64,000 nt of DNA from Hyphomicrobiaceae bacterium (GCA_022844275.1 JALHMB010000001.1:620001-684000); one strand, 5' to 3'; counted from the stretch's first letter, positions 29,309 to 38,061 are shown. Notes: generated by a model from the sequence alone, not told the origin. Translations and numbers: made by a program.

Positions 29309-30889
29309 TCAGCTCAGCGCGGCGATCACGGCATCCACCTTCGTCACCATCGCGACGTTCTGCATGGCATACTCGATCGACGCGCGGTGCCAGTCGGCGT
29401 TCATGGTCGAACAGCCGTCCTCCGGGATGACCATCACGTAGCCTTTGTCGGCGCCCGTACGCGCGGTGTGCTCGATGGACATGTTCGTCCATGCGCCGGT
29501 CTCGATGATGATATCGCGGCCTTCGGCGCGCAAGATCGTCTCAAGGTTCGTCCCCTCCCACGCGCTCATCCGGGTCTTTCGGATGATGTGGTCACCGGGC
29601 TGGGCCTCGAGACCTGGCACAGGCTCCGCGCCCCACGTGCCTTCTATCATCGCGTTGGCATCCAGCGCACCTTCGAACAGCGGCGCGTTGAGCGTCATGT
29701 TGCGGCCATCCGCGCGCCGGGAGAACCACACGTGGATGACCGGCACGCCACGAAGGCGGCAATGCTCGGCGAGACGCCGGACATTCTCGATTGCGTTCTG
29801 CTCGCGGCAGTGGATCGGCGAGCCGGAGCTGGCGAAAGCACCACCCTCCATAACCACGTCGTTCTGCATGTCCTGGATGATGAGTGCGCAGCGCGAGGAA
29901 TCGAGTTGCAGATCGCCCGATGCAGCGGAGCTGCTGGACGACGATGACGAAGCTGATGAGACAGCTTTGGCCGCCGATCCGCGCGCACGCATGAATGGCT
30001 CGTTGCGCGGCCCGACCTTGACGTCGATCGCGTAAACCGAGGTTGTCGCGCAGACATAGAGCGTGCGCCAATCCGGTCCTCCCCAGTGGAGGTTTGCACT
30101 GAGTTCAGGGATCGCAACCCTGCCGATCTGGCGTCCATCCGGCGCATAGACCCACAAACCGCCCGGCGCGGTCACCCAGATGTTGCCCTGCGCGTCACAC
30201 TTCATGCCGTCGGGCACGCCAGGTTTCATCGTGTCGCGGATACCGCTCGCGAAGACGCGCGCGTTCGCCAACGTCCCGTCGGCGCGGACATCGAAGACGC
30301 GGATATTCGCCTGCTCTGTATCGTTGACGTAGAGCTTGGATTCATCGGGGCAGAAGCACAGCCCGTTGGGCTGCGAGAACATGTAACGATCGACCAGCAG
30401 CTTCGGCTCGCGGCTGCCCGGTGCGAGGCGGAACACACCCTGCCAGCCCAAATCCCGAGGGCGCTCCACGCCGTAGTGCGGCATCCGGCCGTACCACGGA
30501 TCGCTGAAATAGATCGCTCCGCTCGAATGTACGCAGAGATCATTCGGGCTGTTGAGCTCGCGTCCCTCGAAATGACTGGCAAGCACCTCGCGCGTGCCGT
30601 CCGGCCGAAAGCGGGCGACCGAGGAGGTCGCGTGCTCGCAGGCGATCAGGTTGAGCTCGGCATCATAGGTCAGCCCGTTGGCCTTGTTCGATGGGCGAAG
30701 CGCCTCGCGCACACCACTGCGGTCAAGGCGGCGACGCACATCAGCCGGCATGTCGGAGAACAGTAGGTACTGCTCCACTGGATGCCAGATGGGCCCTTCG
30801 GTGAACGTGAAGCCGCTGCCGACCTGCCGCACTGGCGCGTGTTCATCAATAAGACGCCGAAATGCTGGATCGAGCGCATCATGGGCCAT
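29309..30889 (-). CDS. SMP-30/gluconolactonase :: isochorismatase-like hydrolase fusion
   Basis: 526 residues from the ATG at 30889, with GGGAGG upstream. Residues 1-300 are an SMP-30 beta-propeller lactonase: Glu31 in FTFTEGP, Asn116 in NSPNDLC, Asn175 in QPNGLCF and Asp227 in VPDGMK fit the metal site. A linker with a run of eight serines (about 311-325) leads to an isochorismatase-fold hydrolase (about 333-526). There Asp340 (IIQDMQND) and Lys438 (IIRKTRMSAW) are in place, but the usual nucleophile Cys is Ser471 (TNMSIEHTAR). This suggests either isochorismatase-type, non-covalent chemistry or a changed nucleophile. Part of the downstream end of the Mo-hydroxylase block. Confidence 0.88.
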   Translation of the reverse strand: MAHDALDPAFRRLIDEHAPVRQVGSGFTFTEGPIWHPVEQYLLFSDMPADVRRRLDRSGVREALRPSNKANGLTYDAELNLIACEHATSSVARFRPDGTREVLASHFEGRELNSPNDLCVHSSGAIYFSDPWYGRMPHYGVERPRDLGWQGVFRLAPGSREPKLLVDRYMFSQPNGLCFCPDESKLYVNDTEQANIRVFDVRADGTLANARVFASGIRDTMKPGVPDGMKCDAQGNIWVTAPGGLWVYAPDGRQIGRVAIPELSANLHWGGPDWRTLYVCATTSVYAIDVKVGPRNEPFMRARGSAAKAVSSASSSSSSSSAASGDLQLDSSRCALIIQDMQNDVVMEGGAFASSGSPIHCREQNAIENVRRLAEHCRLRGVPVIHVWFSRRADGRNMTLNAPLFEGALDANAMIEGTWGAEPVPGLEAQPGDHIIRKTRMSAWEGTNLETILRAEGRDIIIETGAWTNMSIEHTARTGADKGYVMVIPEDGCSTMNADWHRASIEYAMQNVAMVTKVDAVIAALS

Positions 30890-30941
30890 GGCTGCAACCT
30901 CCCAGAATATTTTTTTGTTTGGCGCGAAGAGACGCGCCCAC

Positions 30942-31790
30942 TCAGACCGGGAACCAGTCGCGCCGTTGGACCGTCTGGCTGACCGGGCCGGGCACCGCAT
31001 AGTCGAGCCGACCGATCACCTGACCACGCTCGACCTTCGCGGGCTTGTCGTGAATAGGCAGCAGGAATTTCGACGAGTTGAGCAATTTCTTGATGGCAGC
31101 CTTCTCACCGCGCTTCGTGGCAGCGTGGTTGCCCGTCACCTGAACCTCGTGGGAATAGATGACGTGGTAGGGCTCGATGATCTGGTCCTGGAAGTCGTAG
31201 ATGACATCGCCGCAGATGGTGGCGAGCCCCTCCGCCGTCTCCACGTGGATATTCATCGATCCCTCGGTGTGGGCGTTGGCTGCCTCCATAACGACACCGG
31301 GGATCAGCTCGATCGGGCCGGACAACTCCAGATCCTCGAGCCGCAACGCGTGGCGCGTGTGCAGTCGCTCGATCAGATGCTGGATGTCGGGCTTCGGATA
31401 CTGCGGGTGCATCAAGCCTGAAACCGAGCACTCCAGCTCCCGCCGGTTCATCACGACGGTGGTGTTCATCGGGAAGTGATCGTCCTTGCCTGCGTGATCG
31501 ATGTGAGCGTGCGTGTGGCACACATAGCGGACATCGCCGACTTTGACGCCGTGCCGGGCGAGTTGGTTCTCGATCATGTTCTCGTGGTGCTGCAATCCGC
31601 GCATGCCGAGCGTTTCCATGATCGCGTTATCGCGATAACCGGTATCGACGACGATCGGGTACTGCCCACCGAGAATCAGGAAACCGTAGACCGGGACGCG
31701 CTTCGTCCGTCCGCAACCGCGGCCGAGCACGAGGAAGCTCGATTCAAGCTCGATATCACCGAAGTCGAGCACCTTGATTTCCAACGCCAT
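30942..31790 (-). CDS. MBL-fold N-acyl-homoserine-lactonase-like hydrolase
   Basis: 282 residues from the ATG at 31790. The zinc motif reads HTHAHIDHAG (HxHxDH) at about residue 105, with later ligands in NAHTEGSMNI and GDVIYDF, and a C-terminal LPIHDKPAK. The layout resembles AHL lactonases of the AiiA/AttM group, which open lactone rings. Given its neighbours it may instead open a lactone intermediate of a catabolic route (inference). 52 bp upstream of the SMP-30 fusion gene. Confidence 0.85.
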   Translation of the reverse strand: MALEIKVLDFGDIELESSFLVLGRGCGRTKRVPVYGFLILGGQYPIVVDTGYRDNAIMETLGMRGLQHHENMIENQLARHGVKVGDVRYVCHTHAHIDHAGKDDHFPMNTTVVMNRRELECSVSGLMHPQYPKPDIQHLIERLHTRHALRLEDLELSGPIELIPGVVMEAANAHTEGSMNIHVETAEGLATICGDVIYDFQDQIIEPYHVIYSHEVQVTGNHAATKRGEKAAIKKLLNSSKFLLPIHDKPAKVERGQVIGRLDYAVPGPVSQTVQRRDWFPV

Positions 31791-31806
31791 CCCTAGGCTC
31801 CCTGTG

Positions 31807-32709
31807 TCACAGCCGGTAGACCCGGCTCGCTGTCTCGTAGAAGATCGCACGTCCCGCCGCTTCGGCGCCGCCGCTGAGCTCCGGATCCAACTCCGTGACG
31901 CCGCGACGGTGGGCGGCGATCAGGCTCGTGTAGTCCGTCCAGAGCTTTTCGATCGGAAAGTTCGAGCCCCACAAGCAGCGCTGAGAGCCGAACGCGGCGA
32001 CCGTCTCGCGAATAAGCCGTGCGATGTGATCTGCGTCATTGCGATGGATGAAAGTGCCGAAGCCCGACAGTTTGGCGTAGACATTCGGCTCATTGGCAAG
32101 GACCGCGATGCTGTCGCGCCATTTGGACCATCCGGCCGGAGACGTATTGGTCAACATGCCGGCGTGCTGTAGGACGAATGGAACTCGCGGGCAGGCGCGG
32201 GCGAGCTCCGCAGCTCCCGACATCTGATCGTCGAACACCTGGAGATCGAACGACCAGCCATAATCGACAAGTCGAGCGACATTGGCCTGGACAGCGGGCC
32301 TGCGGCAGAGATCGGGATCGGCCGCGAAGCGGTAGAGAGGGTTTTCGTGCCAGTGGAACTGCTGACGCACCCCGCGCACACGCGGATAGCGCGCGAGCCG
32401 ATCGAGTGCCGGCCGGACGTCGGCAACAGTCATGTCCGCGTAGCCAACGATCGCATGCGGCCATCCAGTCTCGTGCGCCACGGTCTCGACCCAGGCGACT
32501 TCGGCTTCGCCCTTGTCGACAGGCCAGTTGGCCTGAACGTAGACAGCCTTCTCGACGCCCGCTGCCGAGACCTCCGCGCGATACTCGGACATCGGGTAGT
32601 CGCGGCGGATCGCTTCATAGGGACCAAAGATGCGCGGCTGCATCGGGCCGACGAGCCAAGGCAGATCGGCCTGGCGCCAGATATGAAAATGCGCGTCGAT
32701 CGTTCTCAC
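31807..32709 (-). CDS. Amidohydrolase family protein (COG3618, PDC-lactonase-like)
   Basis: 300 residues starting MRTIDAHFHIWRQADLPWL, the DxHxHxW metal motif of the COG3618/2-pyrone-4,6-dicarboxylate-lactonase group. VEKAVYVQANWPVDKGEAE, GVRQQFHWHENPL, FVLQHAGML and CLWGSNFPIEKLW are further family blocks. TIM-barrel hydrolase acting on lactones or aromatic acids. The start overlaps the coxE-like stop by 4 bp. Confidence 0.88.
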   Translation of the reverse strand: MRTIDAHFHIWRQADLPWLVGPMQPRIFGPYEAIRRDYPMSEYRAEVSAAGVEKAVYVQANWPVDKGEAEVAWVETVAHETGWPHAIVGYADMTVADVRPALDRLARYPRVRGVRQQFHWHENPLYRFAADPDLCRRPAVQANVARLVDYGWSFDLQVFDDQMSGAAELARACPRVPFVLQHAGMLTNTSPAGWSKWRDSIAVLANEPNVYAKLSGFGTFIHRNDADHIARLIRETVAAFGSQRCLWGSNFPIEKLWTDYTSLIAAHRRGVTELDPELSGGAEAAGRAIFYETASRVYRL

Positions 32710-33803
32710 CGCCGCGCTCCCATAGCAAATTGCAGAATCTCGCGAGCGATCGCCTGCGGGCTGCTGCCATTGCCGAGTCGGTCGATCATCGGCGCAATGG
32801 CACGCAATGCTTCGGTCTTGGGCTGAAATTGGGTGTCAGCGGCCAGCGGCGTGAGCCACAGCACGGACCAGGCGAGCCCGTCGAGGCGCGCCATTGCCTG
32901 GCTCAGCGCTTCGGGACCACCGCGTTCGAGCCCATCGGAAAGCACGATCACAAACGCGCCGCGCGCAAAGCCTGCGAAGCGCGGCACCGCCAGGAATACC
33001 TGCAGAGCTTCGCCGAGACGCGTGCCGCCATCCCAGTCTGCAACGAGGCCGGAGGCAAGCTCCAGCGCCTGCTCGCGATTGCGTCGCGCAAGCGCGCGCG
33101 TGACGCGCGTGAGCCGCGTGCCGATCGTGAAGACCTCGACCTGCTCGCCAGCATTGACGAGCGTGTGCGCGAGCCGCAGCGCGCCCTCCGTGCTGGATTT
33201 CATCGATCCGGAAATGTCGATGAGCAGGAGGACACGGCGCTGGCGCGTCTTCCGGGTGCGACGCAGAAGGCGTGCGACCTCACCATCGCGCCGCATCATA
33301 TGGCGGAACGTTCGGCGCGGATCGGCTGTGCGGCCTTTGCCGCTGGTCATCCGGCGAGCGCGGCGGCGTGGCAGCGCCAGCGGCAGGCTCTTGGCGAACG
33401 CACGCAGGCTTGCAGCCTCGTCATCGACAAAGCGACGGGTAAACAGCCGCTCTGCGACCGACGCATCCGCGCCTGAGGGCTCTTCATCTTCGGGGATGAG
33501 CATGGGCTCAAAGGCGCCGGCATCGAAGGCATTCGGCATGTCCTCGGGCTCACCCGGGGCCGGAGCGGTTAGAACACGGCCGAGAAAGATCTCGTCAAAC
33601 AGCGCATCGAACTCCTCGCGCCGCTCAGGCGATGGCCCGAACGTGGCGTGCGCGGCGCGGCGCACGTCCATGAGGCTTTTCGGCCCGATGAGCCCGACGG
33701 CCGCAATGAACGTCTGCGTCTGCTCGGGCGCAGCCAAATATCCAGCTGCCCGCAGCGCCTGCGCGAAACTCAGGAAGGGCGCGAGCGGCCGCGGCAGCGT
33801 CAT
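32706..33803 (-). CDS. CoxE-like VWA-domain protein
   Basis: 365 residues. The N-terminal half is the CoxE-type helical region (PLAPFLSFAQALRAAGYLAA). The C-terminal VWA domain carries a complete MIDAS motif LLIDISGSMKS at about residue 195 and FVIVLSDGLERGGPEALSQA. CoxE and MoxR-type CoxD work together as a chaperone pair that matures the Mo/Cu centre of CO dehydrogenase and relatives. It overlaps moxR by 4 bp. Its place beside a Mo-hydroxylase fits that role. Confidence 0.9.
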   Translation of the reverse strand: MTLPRPLAPFLSFAQALRAAGYLAAPEQTQTFIAAVGLIGPKSLMDVRRAAHATFGPSPERREEFDALFDEIFLGRVLTAPAPGEPEDMPNAFDAGAFEPMLIPEDEEPSGADASVAERLFTRRFVDDEAASLRAFAKSLPLALPRRRARRMTSGKGRTADPRRTFRHMMRRDGEVARLLRRTRKTRQRRVLLLIDISGSMKSSTEGALRLAHTLVNAGEQVEVFTIGTRLTRVTRALARRNREQALELASGLVADWDGGTRLGEALQVFLAVPRFAGFARGAFVIVLSDGLERGGPEALSQAMARLDGLAWSVLWLTPLAADTQFQPKTEALRAIAPMIDRLGNGSSPQAIAREILQFAMGARR

Positions 33804-34681
33804 GCAGCGCTCCCCATGATCAGCGCATCAATGCGCGGGGCCACATAGGTGAGGTCGTCCTGGTCCTTCAGCACCACCCCGATCGCGCGCGCGAACGCTC
33901 GCGGCCAAGGCACGCCCTGCTCATTCAAAATTGTCGCCGCCTCCGCCCATTCCACGGTCTCGGCGACGCCGGGCGGCTTAGCCAGCGGCTCCTTGCGCAA
34001 CCGGCCGACGGCGGCCACCACACGGTGGGCTGTGTCCCGCGCGACGACACTCGATCGCATCATGACGATCTCGGCCTCGAGCGCCGGATCGGGATAACCG
34101 ATCCAATGATATACACACCGCCGCCTGAGCGCCTCATGCAGCTCGCGCGTGCGGTTGGACGTGATGATCACGACCGGCGGCTCACTCGCCCGGATCGTAC
34201 CGCGCTCGGGAATCGAGATCGAGAAGTCGGAGAGGAATTCGAGCAGGAAGGCTTCGAACTCGTGATCGGAACGGTCGAGCTCGTCGATCAGCAGAACTCG
34301 ATCCCGCGGCGTCTGCAGCGCCAGCAGCATCGGGCGTGCGACCAGATACTCGTCGGCGTAGAGATTGACGTAGTCCGAACCTGCCTGCCGTATGGCCAAC
34401 ATCTGGCGAGGGAAATTCCACTCGTACATGGCAGCCGATGCGTCGATACCCTCGTAGCACTGGAGTCGGACCAGCTCGCGGCCCATCACGGAGGCAATCG
34501 CTTTGGCTGCTTCCGTCTTGCCGACACCAGGGGAACCCTCGAGCAGCAGCGGCTTGCCAAGCGCGAGCGCCAGATAGGCTGCCGTGGCGAGGCCTTCGTC
34601 GGCGATGTACTGGGCGTCGCGCAGCGAACGCGCCAGCGGCTGCGGACCATCGATGCCGAGGATGGAGCGACGCACCGGCAT
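33800..34681 (-). CDS. MoxR-family AAA+ ATPase (CoxD-like)
   Basis: 293 residues. Walker A LLLEGSPGVGKTEAAKAIA at about 48, Walker B RVLLIDELDRSDHEFEAFLL, sensor 1 in VVIITSNRTRELHEALRRRC, and the lid domain. Probably inserts sulfur or remodels the Mo cofactor site with the CoxE-like VWA partner. Its ATG lies only 3 bp from a palindromic repeat element that fills the gap to the Mo-subunit gene, so its ribosome site is within the repeat arm. Confidence 0.92.
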   Translation of the reverse strand: MPVRRSILGIDGPQPLARSLRDAQYIADEGLATAAYLALALGKPLLLEGSPGVGKTEAAKAIASVMGRELVRLQCYEGIDASAAMYEWNFPRQMLAIRQAGSDYVNLYADEYLVARPMLLALQTPRDRVLLIDELDRSDHEFEAFLLEFLSDFSISIPERGTIRASEPPVVIITSNRTRELHEALRRRCVYHWIGYPDPALEAEIVMMRSSVVARDTAHRVVAAVGRLRKEPLAKPPGVAETVEWAEAATILNEQGVPWPRAFARAIGVVLKDQDDLTYVAPRIDALIMGSAA

Positions 34682-34684
34682 GAG

Positions 34685-34762
34685 CTAGTGTCCCGATTCC
34701 GAAGTTCGCGTAACCTCTATGCTGGTGTCCCGAGCGAACTTTGGAATCAAAAGGGACACTAG
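34685..34762. repeat. Palindromic repeat element 1 (REP/MITE-like)
   Basis: Left arm 34685-34709 (starts CTAGTGTCCC, ends AAGTTCGC) pairs with right arm 34734-34762 (starts GCGAACTTTGGAATC, ends GGGACACTAG). There is a 4-nt bulge and one mismatch, and the loop is 24 nt. It starts 3 bp from the moxR ATG. It would form a strong hairpin in RNA and resembles dispersed palindromes of rhizobial genomes; dispersal cannot be tested from one window. Confidence 0.75.
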
Positions 34763-34775
34763 AAGCATGAATTTC

Positions 34776-34851
34776 CTAGTGTGATTCAGATCGAGCAATT
34801 CGCTCGATACCGTGCCGCTTGCTTGGGCGAATTGCTCGATCATCACACTAG
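34776..34851. repeat. Palindromic repeat element 2 (REP/MITE-like)
   Basis: Left arm 34776-34803 (CTAGTGTGATTCAGATCGAG..., ending AATTCGC) pairs with right arm 34827-34851 (GCGAATTGCTCGATCATCAC..., ending ACTAG) with a 3-nt bulge and a 23-nt loop. Its outer end supplies the TAG stop codon of the Mo-subunit gene (34848-34850). It shares the CTAGTGT outer and TTCGC inner ends with element 1, 13 bp away. Confidence 0.75.
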
Positions 34852-35885
34852 CGCGCTCCTCGGGCGAGCCGCTGGCGCGGCTTCGCACCGCCGTTGGCAC
34901 GAATGCCGCGCAGGACTTTCTCCGGCGTGATCGGCAGCTCATCGATGCGCACACCGACCGCGTCATAGACGGCATTGGCGACCGCTGGCAGCACGGGATT
35001 CGCGCACATTTCGCCCGGCCCCTTGCCGCCGAAAGGACCATCCGGCGCGGGCCGCTCCAGCACCGAGATGTGATGCGGAGCAATGTCGCCTGGCCCCGGC
35101 ATCAGATAGTGATTGAAGTCGACGGGGCCATGGCTGCGGTCGGGGTAATAGGGCTCGGTCGTCTCCCAGAGCGCGTGGCTCATGCCCATCCAGGCACCGC
35201 CGACGAGCTGCTGCTCGACGAGTTTCGGATTGAGCGCGCGGCCCAGCTCGTACGCCGACTGCATGTCGCGCACCGCGACTTCGCCGGTCTCATCGTCGAC
35301 CTCGACCTCGACGAGCAAAGCCGCATGGGCAAAGCAAGACACCGGCGTCATCTCGCCGGTCTCGGGATCCACCTCCGACAGCGGGATGAGGAAGATGCCG
35401 CGCCCGGAGACCGTGCGGCCCTGCTTGAACTGCGCGGCCTGGCAGGCGGCCATGGTCGTGATCGATCGCGAGGGCGCACCATTGACGTGGATATTGCCTT
35501 GGCCGTCCGTGACGAGGTCGGCGGGATCGACCTCCAGTTCTTCCGCGGCGGCCTGGAGCATGACCGCGCGCGCTTCCTGAGCGGCCTGGATGACCGCATT
35601 GCCTACGCGATGCGTACCGCGCGACGCGAACGAGCCCATGCAGTGCGGGCCGGTATCGCTGTCGGCCGTGTCAACGTAGACGTCGGCAACGGGAACGCCG
35701 AGGGTCTCGGCTGCGATCTGGCGCGTGACGGATTTCATGCCCTGCCCGAGATCGATCGAGGACAGCGCAACGGTGAATTTGCCATCAGGATTGGAGTGGA
35801 CGAGCGCCTGCGAGGGATCACCACCCAGGTTCATGCCGATCGGATAGTTGATTGCCGCAAATCCGCGGCCGCGATGCAAAGCCAT
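34848..35885 (-). CDS. Molybdenum hydroxylase Mo-binding subunit, C-terminal half (xanthine dehydrogenase family)
   Basis: 345 residues. GRGFAAINYPIGMNLGGDPS, SSIDLGQGMKSVTRQIAAET and TADSDTGPHCMGSFASRGTH are the pterin-binding motifs. The catalytic Glu292 lies in GGKGPGEM. This is the second half of a subunit that is normally one chain. The N-terminal half is encoded just upstream in another frame, with a TGATG overlap. A comparable two-chain Mo subunit is known from nicotinate dehydrogenase of Eubacterium barkeri (NdhL/NdhM). The substrate is unknown. The stop codon lies in a palindromic element. Confidence 0.88.
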   Translation of the reverse strand: MALHRGRGFAAINYPIGMNLGGDPSQALVHSNPDGKFTVALSSIDLGQGMKSVTRQIAAETLGVPVADVYVDTADSDTGPHCMGSFASRGTHRVGNAVIQAAQEARAVMLQAAAEELEVDPADLVTDGQGNIHVNGAPSRSITTMAACQAAQFKQGRTVSGRGIFLIPLSEVDPETGEMTPVSCFAHAALLVEVEVDDETGEVAVRDMQSAYELGRALNPKLVEQQLVGGAWMGMSHALWETTEPYYPDRSHGPVDFNHYLMPGPGDIAPHHISVLERPAPDGPFGGKGPGEMCANPVLPAVANAVYDAVGVRIDELPITPEKVLRGIRANGGAKPRQRLARGAR

Positions 35886-37588
35886 CAGCGCCTCCTCAAG
35901 CCGGAGATCGAGGAGAACCGCATGGCGCCCTGGCGCGGGCGGTCCGTAGTGTTGGCGGGTTGCGCGGGCGGAGGCGGCGGCGTGGTCGACTGCGATGACG
36001 CGACGGATGCCGCAGTCGCCGCCGGCCTCGCGGGCGTTTGGGCAGGGGGACGCGGCGCCGCAGTGGCCGCCGCCGGCATCGAATAGCCCGGCATCGGAAC
36101 CGGTTGAGCAGGTCGCCCTGGCGCGCCGCCCTTGCGCGCGTAGCCGCCGGTGTCGATGCCCGTCACTGTGCCCTTCTGATCGAGAGCCGTGTGAGCCGGC
36201 AGTCGGCCGCGCTCGCCACCACCATCACGCAGCGAAGAGGCAGCACGCGATGATGCTTGCAGGGCAATGCCAGCTTTGTCGGCGACCACCTGGCAGCACT
36301 CGATGAGCGCAGTATTTTTGGCCACGCGACGATGGGCTTTCATGTCGCCGTCGCGGTAGGAATTGAGAATGCGTAGATCGATCGGGTTCATGCCGACGGC
36401 CTCTGCGACCTTGTCCATGTGCGCTTCGATCGCGAAGTCGACACCGGTAATGCCGAAACCGCGCATGGCGGTCGCCGGCGTTCGGTTTGTGAAGACGCAG
36501 TAAACGTCGGCGTGCACGTTCGGGATCGTATAGGGCCCGGGCAGGTGACCGACGCCCTTGATAATCGCGTAGGACGAGAGCCGCGTATAAGCGCCGCTGT
36601 CGAAGTAGCCGGTGAACTTGCGCGCGAGGATGCGGCCGTCGCGGGCGACGCCGTCCTTGATGTACCAGCGCTCCGCGCCACGCGGTGCGCCGACTTGCAT
36701 CTCCTCCTCGCGGTCCCATGCGAACTTGCACGGTCGCCCGGTCAGCATCGCGCCGAGGATCGCGATCGGCTCGTGCAGACTGTCGACCTTGCCGCCGAAG
36801 CCGCCGCCAACCGTGCCGCCGATGAAGTGGAGGCGGTTCGACGGCATCGTCAGCATCTTGGCAGCCGTACCGAGCGAGAAGAACAGAGCCTGGGTCGAGG
36901 TGTAGCAGACGTAGCGATCATTCACTTCGGGTGCCGCGATGGCGCCGCAGGTCTCGATCGGTGCCTGCTCGATCGGCGACATCTGATAGCGGCCTTCGAC
37001 GATGTGGTCGGCACGCGCGAATGCAGCCTCTACATCGCCGTAGCGCAGCTTCTGATGGTCGTACTTGCCATGATAGATAAACTTATTCGTCTGATAGACC
37101 TCGCAGACGACAGGCGCGCCCGGCTTGATTGCCTCTTCGACGTCGAGAACGTGGGGACGCACGTCCCAATCGACGCGGACGCGCGCCACGGCCGCGCGCG
37201 CCTGCGCCTCCGTTTCGGCGATGATGGCGGCGACCGGCTCGCCCTTGTAGGCAACTTTGGTTTCGGCCAGCAGCGGCTCGTCGTCAATGCCGAAGTCGAG
37301 GAGGCTCAGCAGCGTGTTGAGGTTACGCGGCACGTCGCGCCCGACCAACACGCGCACGACACCGGGCATGGATTGCGCTTCGGCGATGTCGATCCGCCTA
37401 ATGCGGGCATGATGATGCGGACTGCGCACGCAGCGAATATGGAGCAACCCATCGAACAGGTGATCGTCGAAGTAGGGCGAGCGACCCGTCACGTGCCCCA
37501 GGATGTCCTGCCGTCGTGTCGGCTTGCCGACCTCATTCAGATTGTCGTCGCGCTCATCGGCGAAGAATTCCTTGCGAAACTCGATCAT
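35885..37588 (-). CDS. Molybdenum hydroxylase Mo-binding subunit, N-terminal half with Pro/Ala-rich tail
   Basis: 567 residues. Residues 20-440 cover the hammerhead and first Mo-binding domains: GGTVGGGFGGKVDSLHEP at about 257 (binds Mo-cofactor) and ATAMRGFGITGVDFAIEAHM at about 373, with the Arg of the active-site loop. This is not the CO-dehydrogenase AYRCSFR loop, so an organic N-heterocycle or aldehyde-like substrate is more likely than CO. Residues 445-567 are a low-complexity tail rich in Pro, Ala, Gly and Thr. The gene ends in TGATG shared with the C-terminal half. Overlaps the 2Fe-2S gene by 4 bp. Confidence 0.88.
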   Translation of the reverse strand: MIEFRKEFFADERDDNLNEVGKPTRRQDILGHVTGRSPYFDDHLFDGLLHIRCVRSPHHHARIRRIDIAEAQSMPGVVRVLVGRDVPRNLNTLLSLLDFGIDDEPLLAETKVAYKGEPVAAIIAETEAQARAAVARVRVDWDVRPHVLDVEEAIKPGAPVVCEVYQTNKFIYHGKYDHQKLRYGDVEAAFARADHIVEGRYQMSPIEQAPIETCGAIAAPEVNDRYVCYTSTQALFFSLGTAAKMLTMPSNRLHFIGGTVGGGFGGKVDSLHEPIAILGAMLTGRPCKFAWDREEEMQVGAPRGAERWYIKDGVARDGRILARKFTGYFDSGAYTRLSSYAIIKGVGHLPGPYTIPNVHADVYCVFTNRTPATAMRGFGITGVDFAIEAHMDKVAEAVGMNPIDLRILNSYRDGDMKAHRRVAKNTALIECCQVVADKAGIALQASSRAASSLRDGGGERGRLPAHTALDQKGTVTGIDTGGYARKGGAPGRPAQPVPMPGYSMPAAATAAPRPPAQTPARPAATAASVASSQSTTPPPPPAQPANTTDRPRQGAMRFSSISGLRRR

Positions 37589-38061
37589 GCCCGCGCCCTC
37601 CCCTTCGCCGCCGCCAGAATGGCCTCGATGATCGGCTCATAGCCCGTGCAGCGGCAGATGTTTCCTGAGATCGCCTCGACCACCTCTTCGCGTGATGGAT
37701 TGGGATTGCGATCGAGGAGCGCCTTCGCCGAGATGAGCATGCCCGGCGTGCAGTAGCCGCACTGGGCCGCGAAATTCTCCATGAACGCTTCCTGCAACGG
37801 GTGAAGCGTCGCGCCGGTCGCAAGCCCCGCCGCTGTCTGGACGCGTCGCCCTGTAACACTCTCGGCCAGTGTCAGACATGCCAGATGTGTCTGACCGTCG
37901 ATGGTGACCGTGCACGCGCCGCACGTGCCCTGGCCGCAGCCGTACTTTGGGCTCAGATCACCGACGCCACGGCGCAGAAACTCGAGCAGATTCTGGCCGG
38001 GCTCGGCGAAGGAGGCCCGCTCCGCTCCATTAAGGACGAACACTATGGGTGTTTTTGCCAT
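37585..38061 (-). CDS. Molybdenum hydroxylase 2Fe-2S subunit (CoxS-like)
   Basis: 158 residues from the ATG at 38061. The plant-type 2Fe-2S cluster ligands are Cys42, Cys47, Cys50 and Cys62 (GCGQGTCGACTVTIDG...LAC). The second cluster uses QCGYCTPG and NICRCTGY near the C-terminus. Passes electrons from the Mo site to the FAD subunit. Overlaps the genes on both sides by 1-4 bp. Confidence 0.95.
   Translation of the reverse strand: MAKTPIVFVLNGAERASFAEPGQNLLEFLRRGVGDLSPKYGCGQGTCGACTVTIDGQTHLACLTLAESVTGRRVQTAAGLATGATLHPLQEAFMENFAAQCGYCTPGMLISAKALLDRNPNPSREEVVEAISGNICRCTGYEPIIEAILAAAKGRARA

Noticed and set aside
34812-36086. Plus-strand frame opposite the Mo-subunit genes
   Set aside because: Starts inside a palindromic repeat and is antisense to conserved coding sequence.
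35885-37588. CO dehydrogenase large subunit (CoxL)
   Set aside because: The active-site loop reads AMRGFGITG, not the CoxL AYRCSFR loop, despite the coxMSLDE-like gene set.
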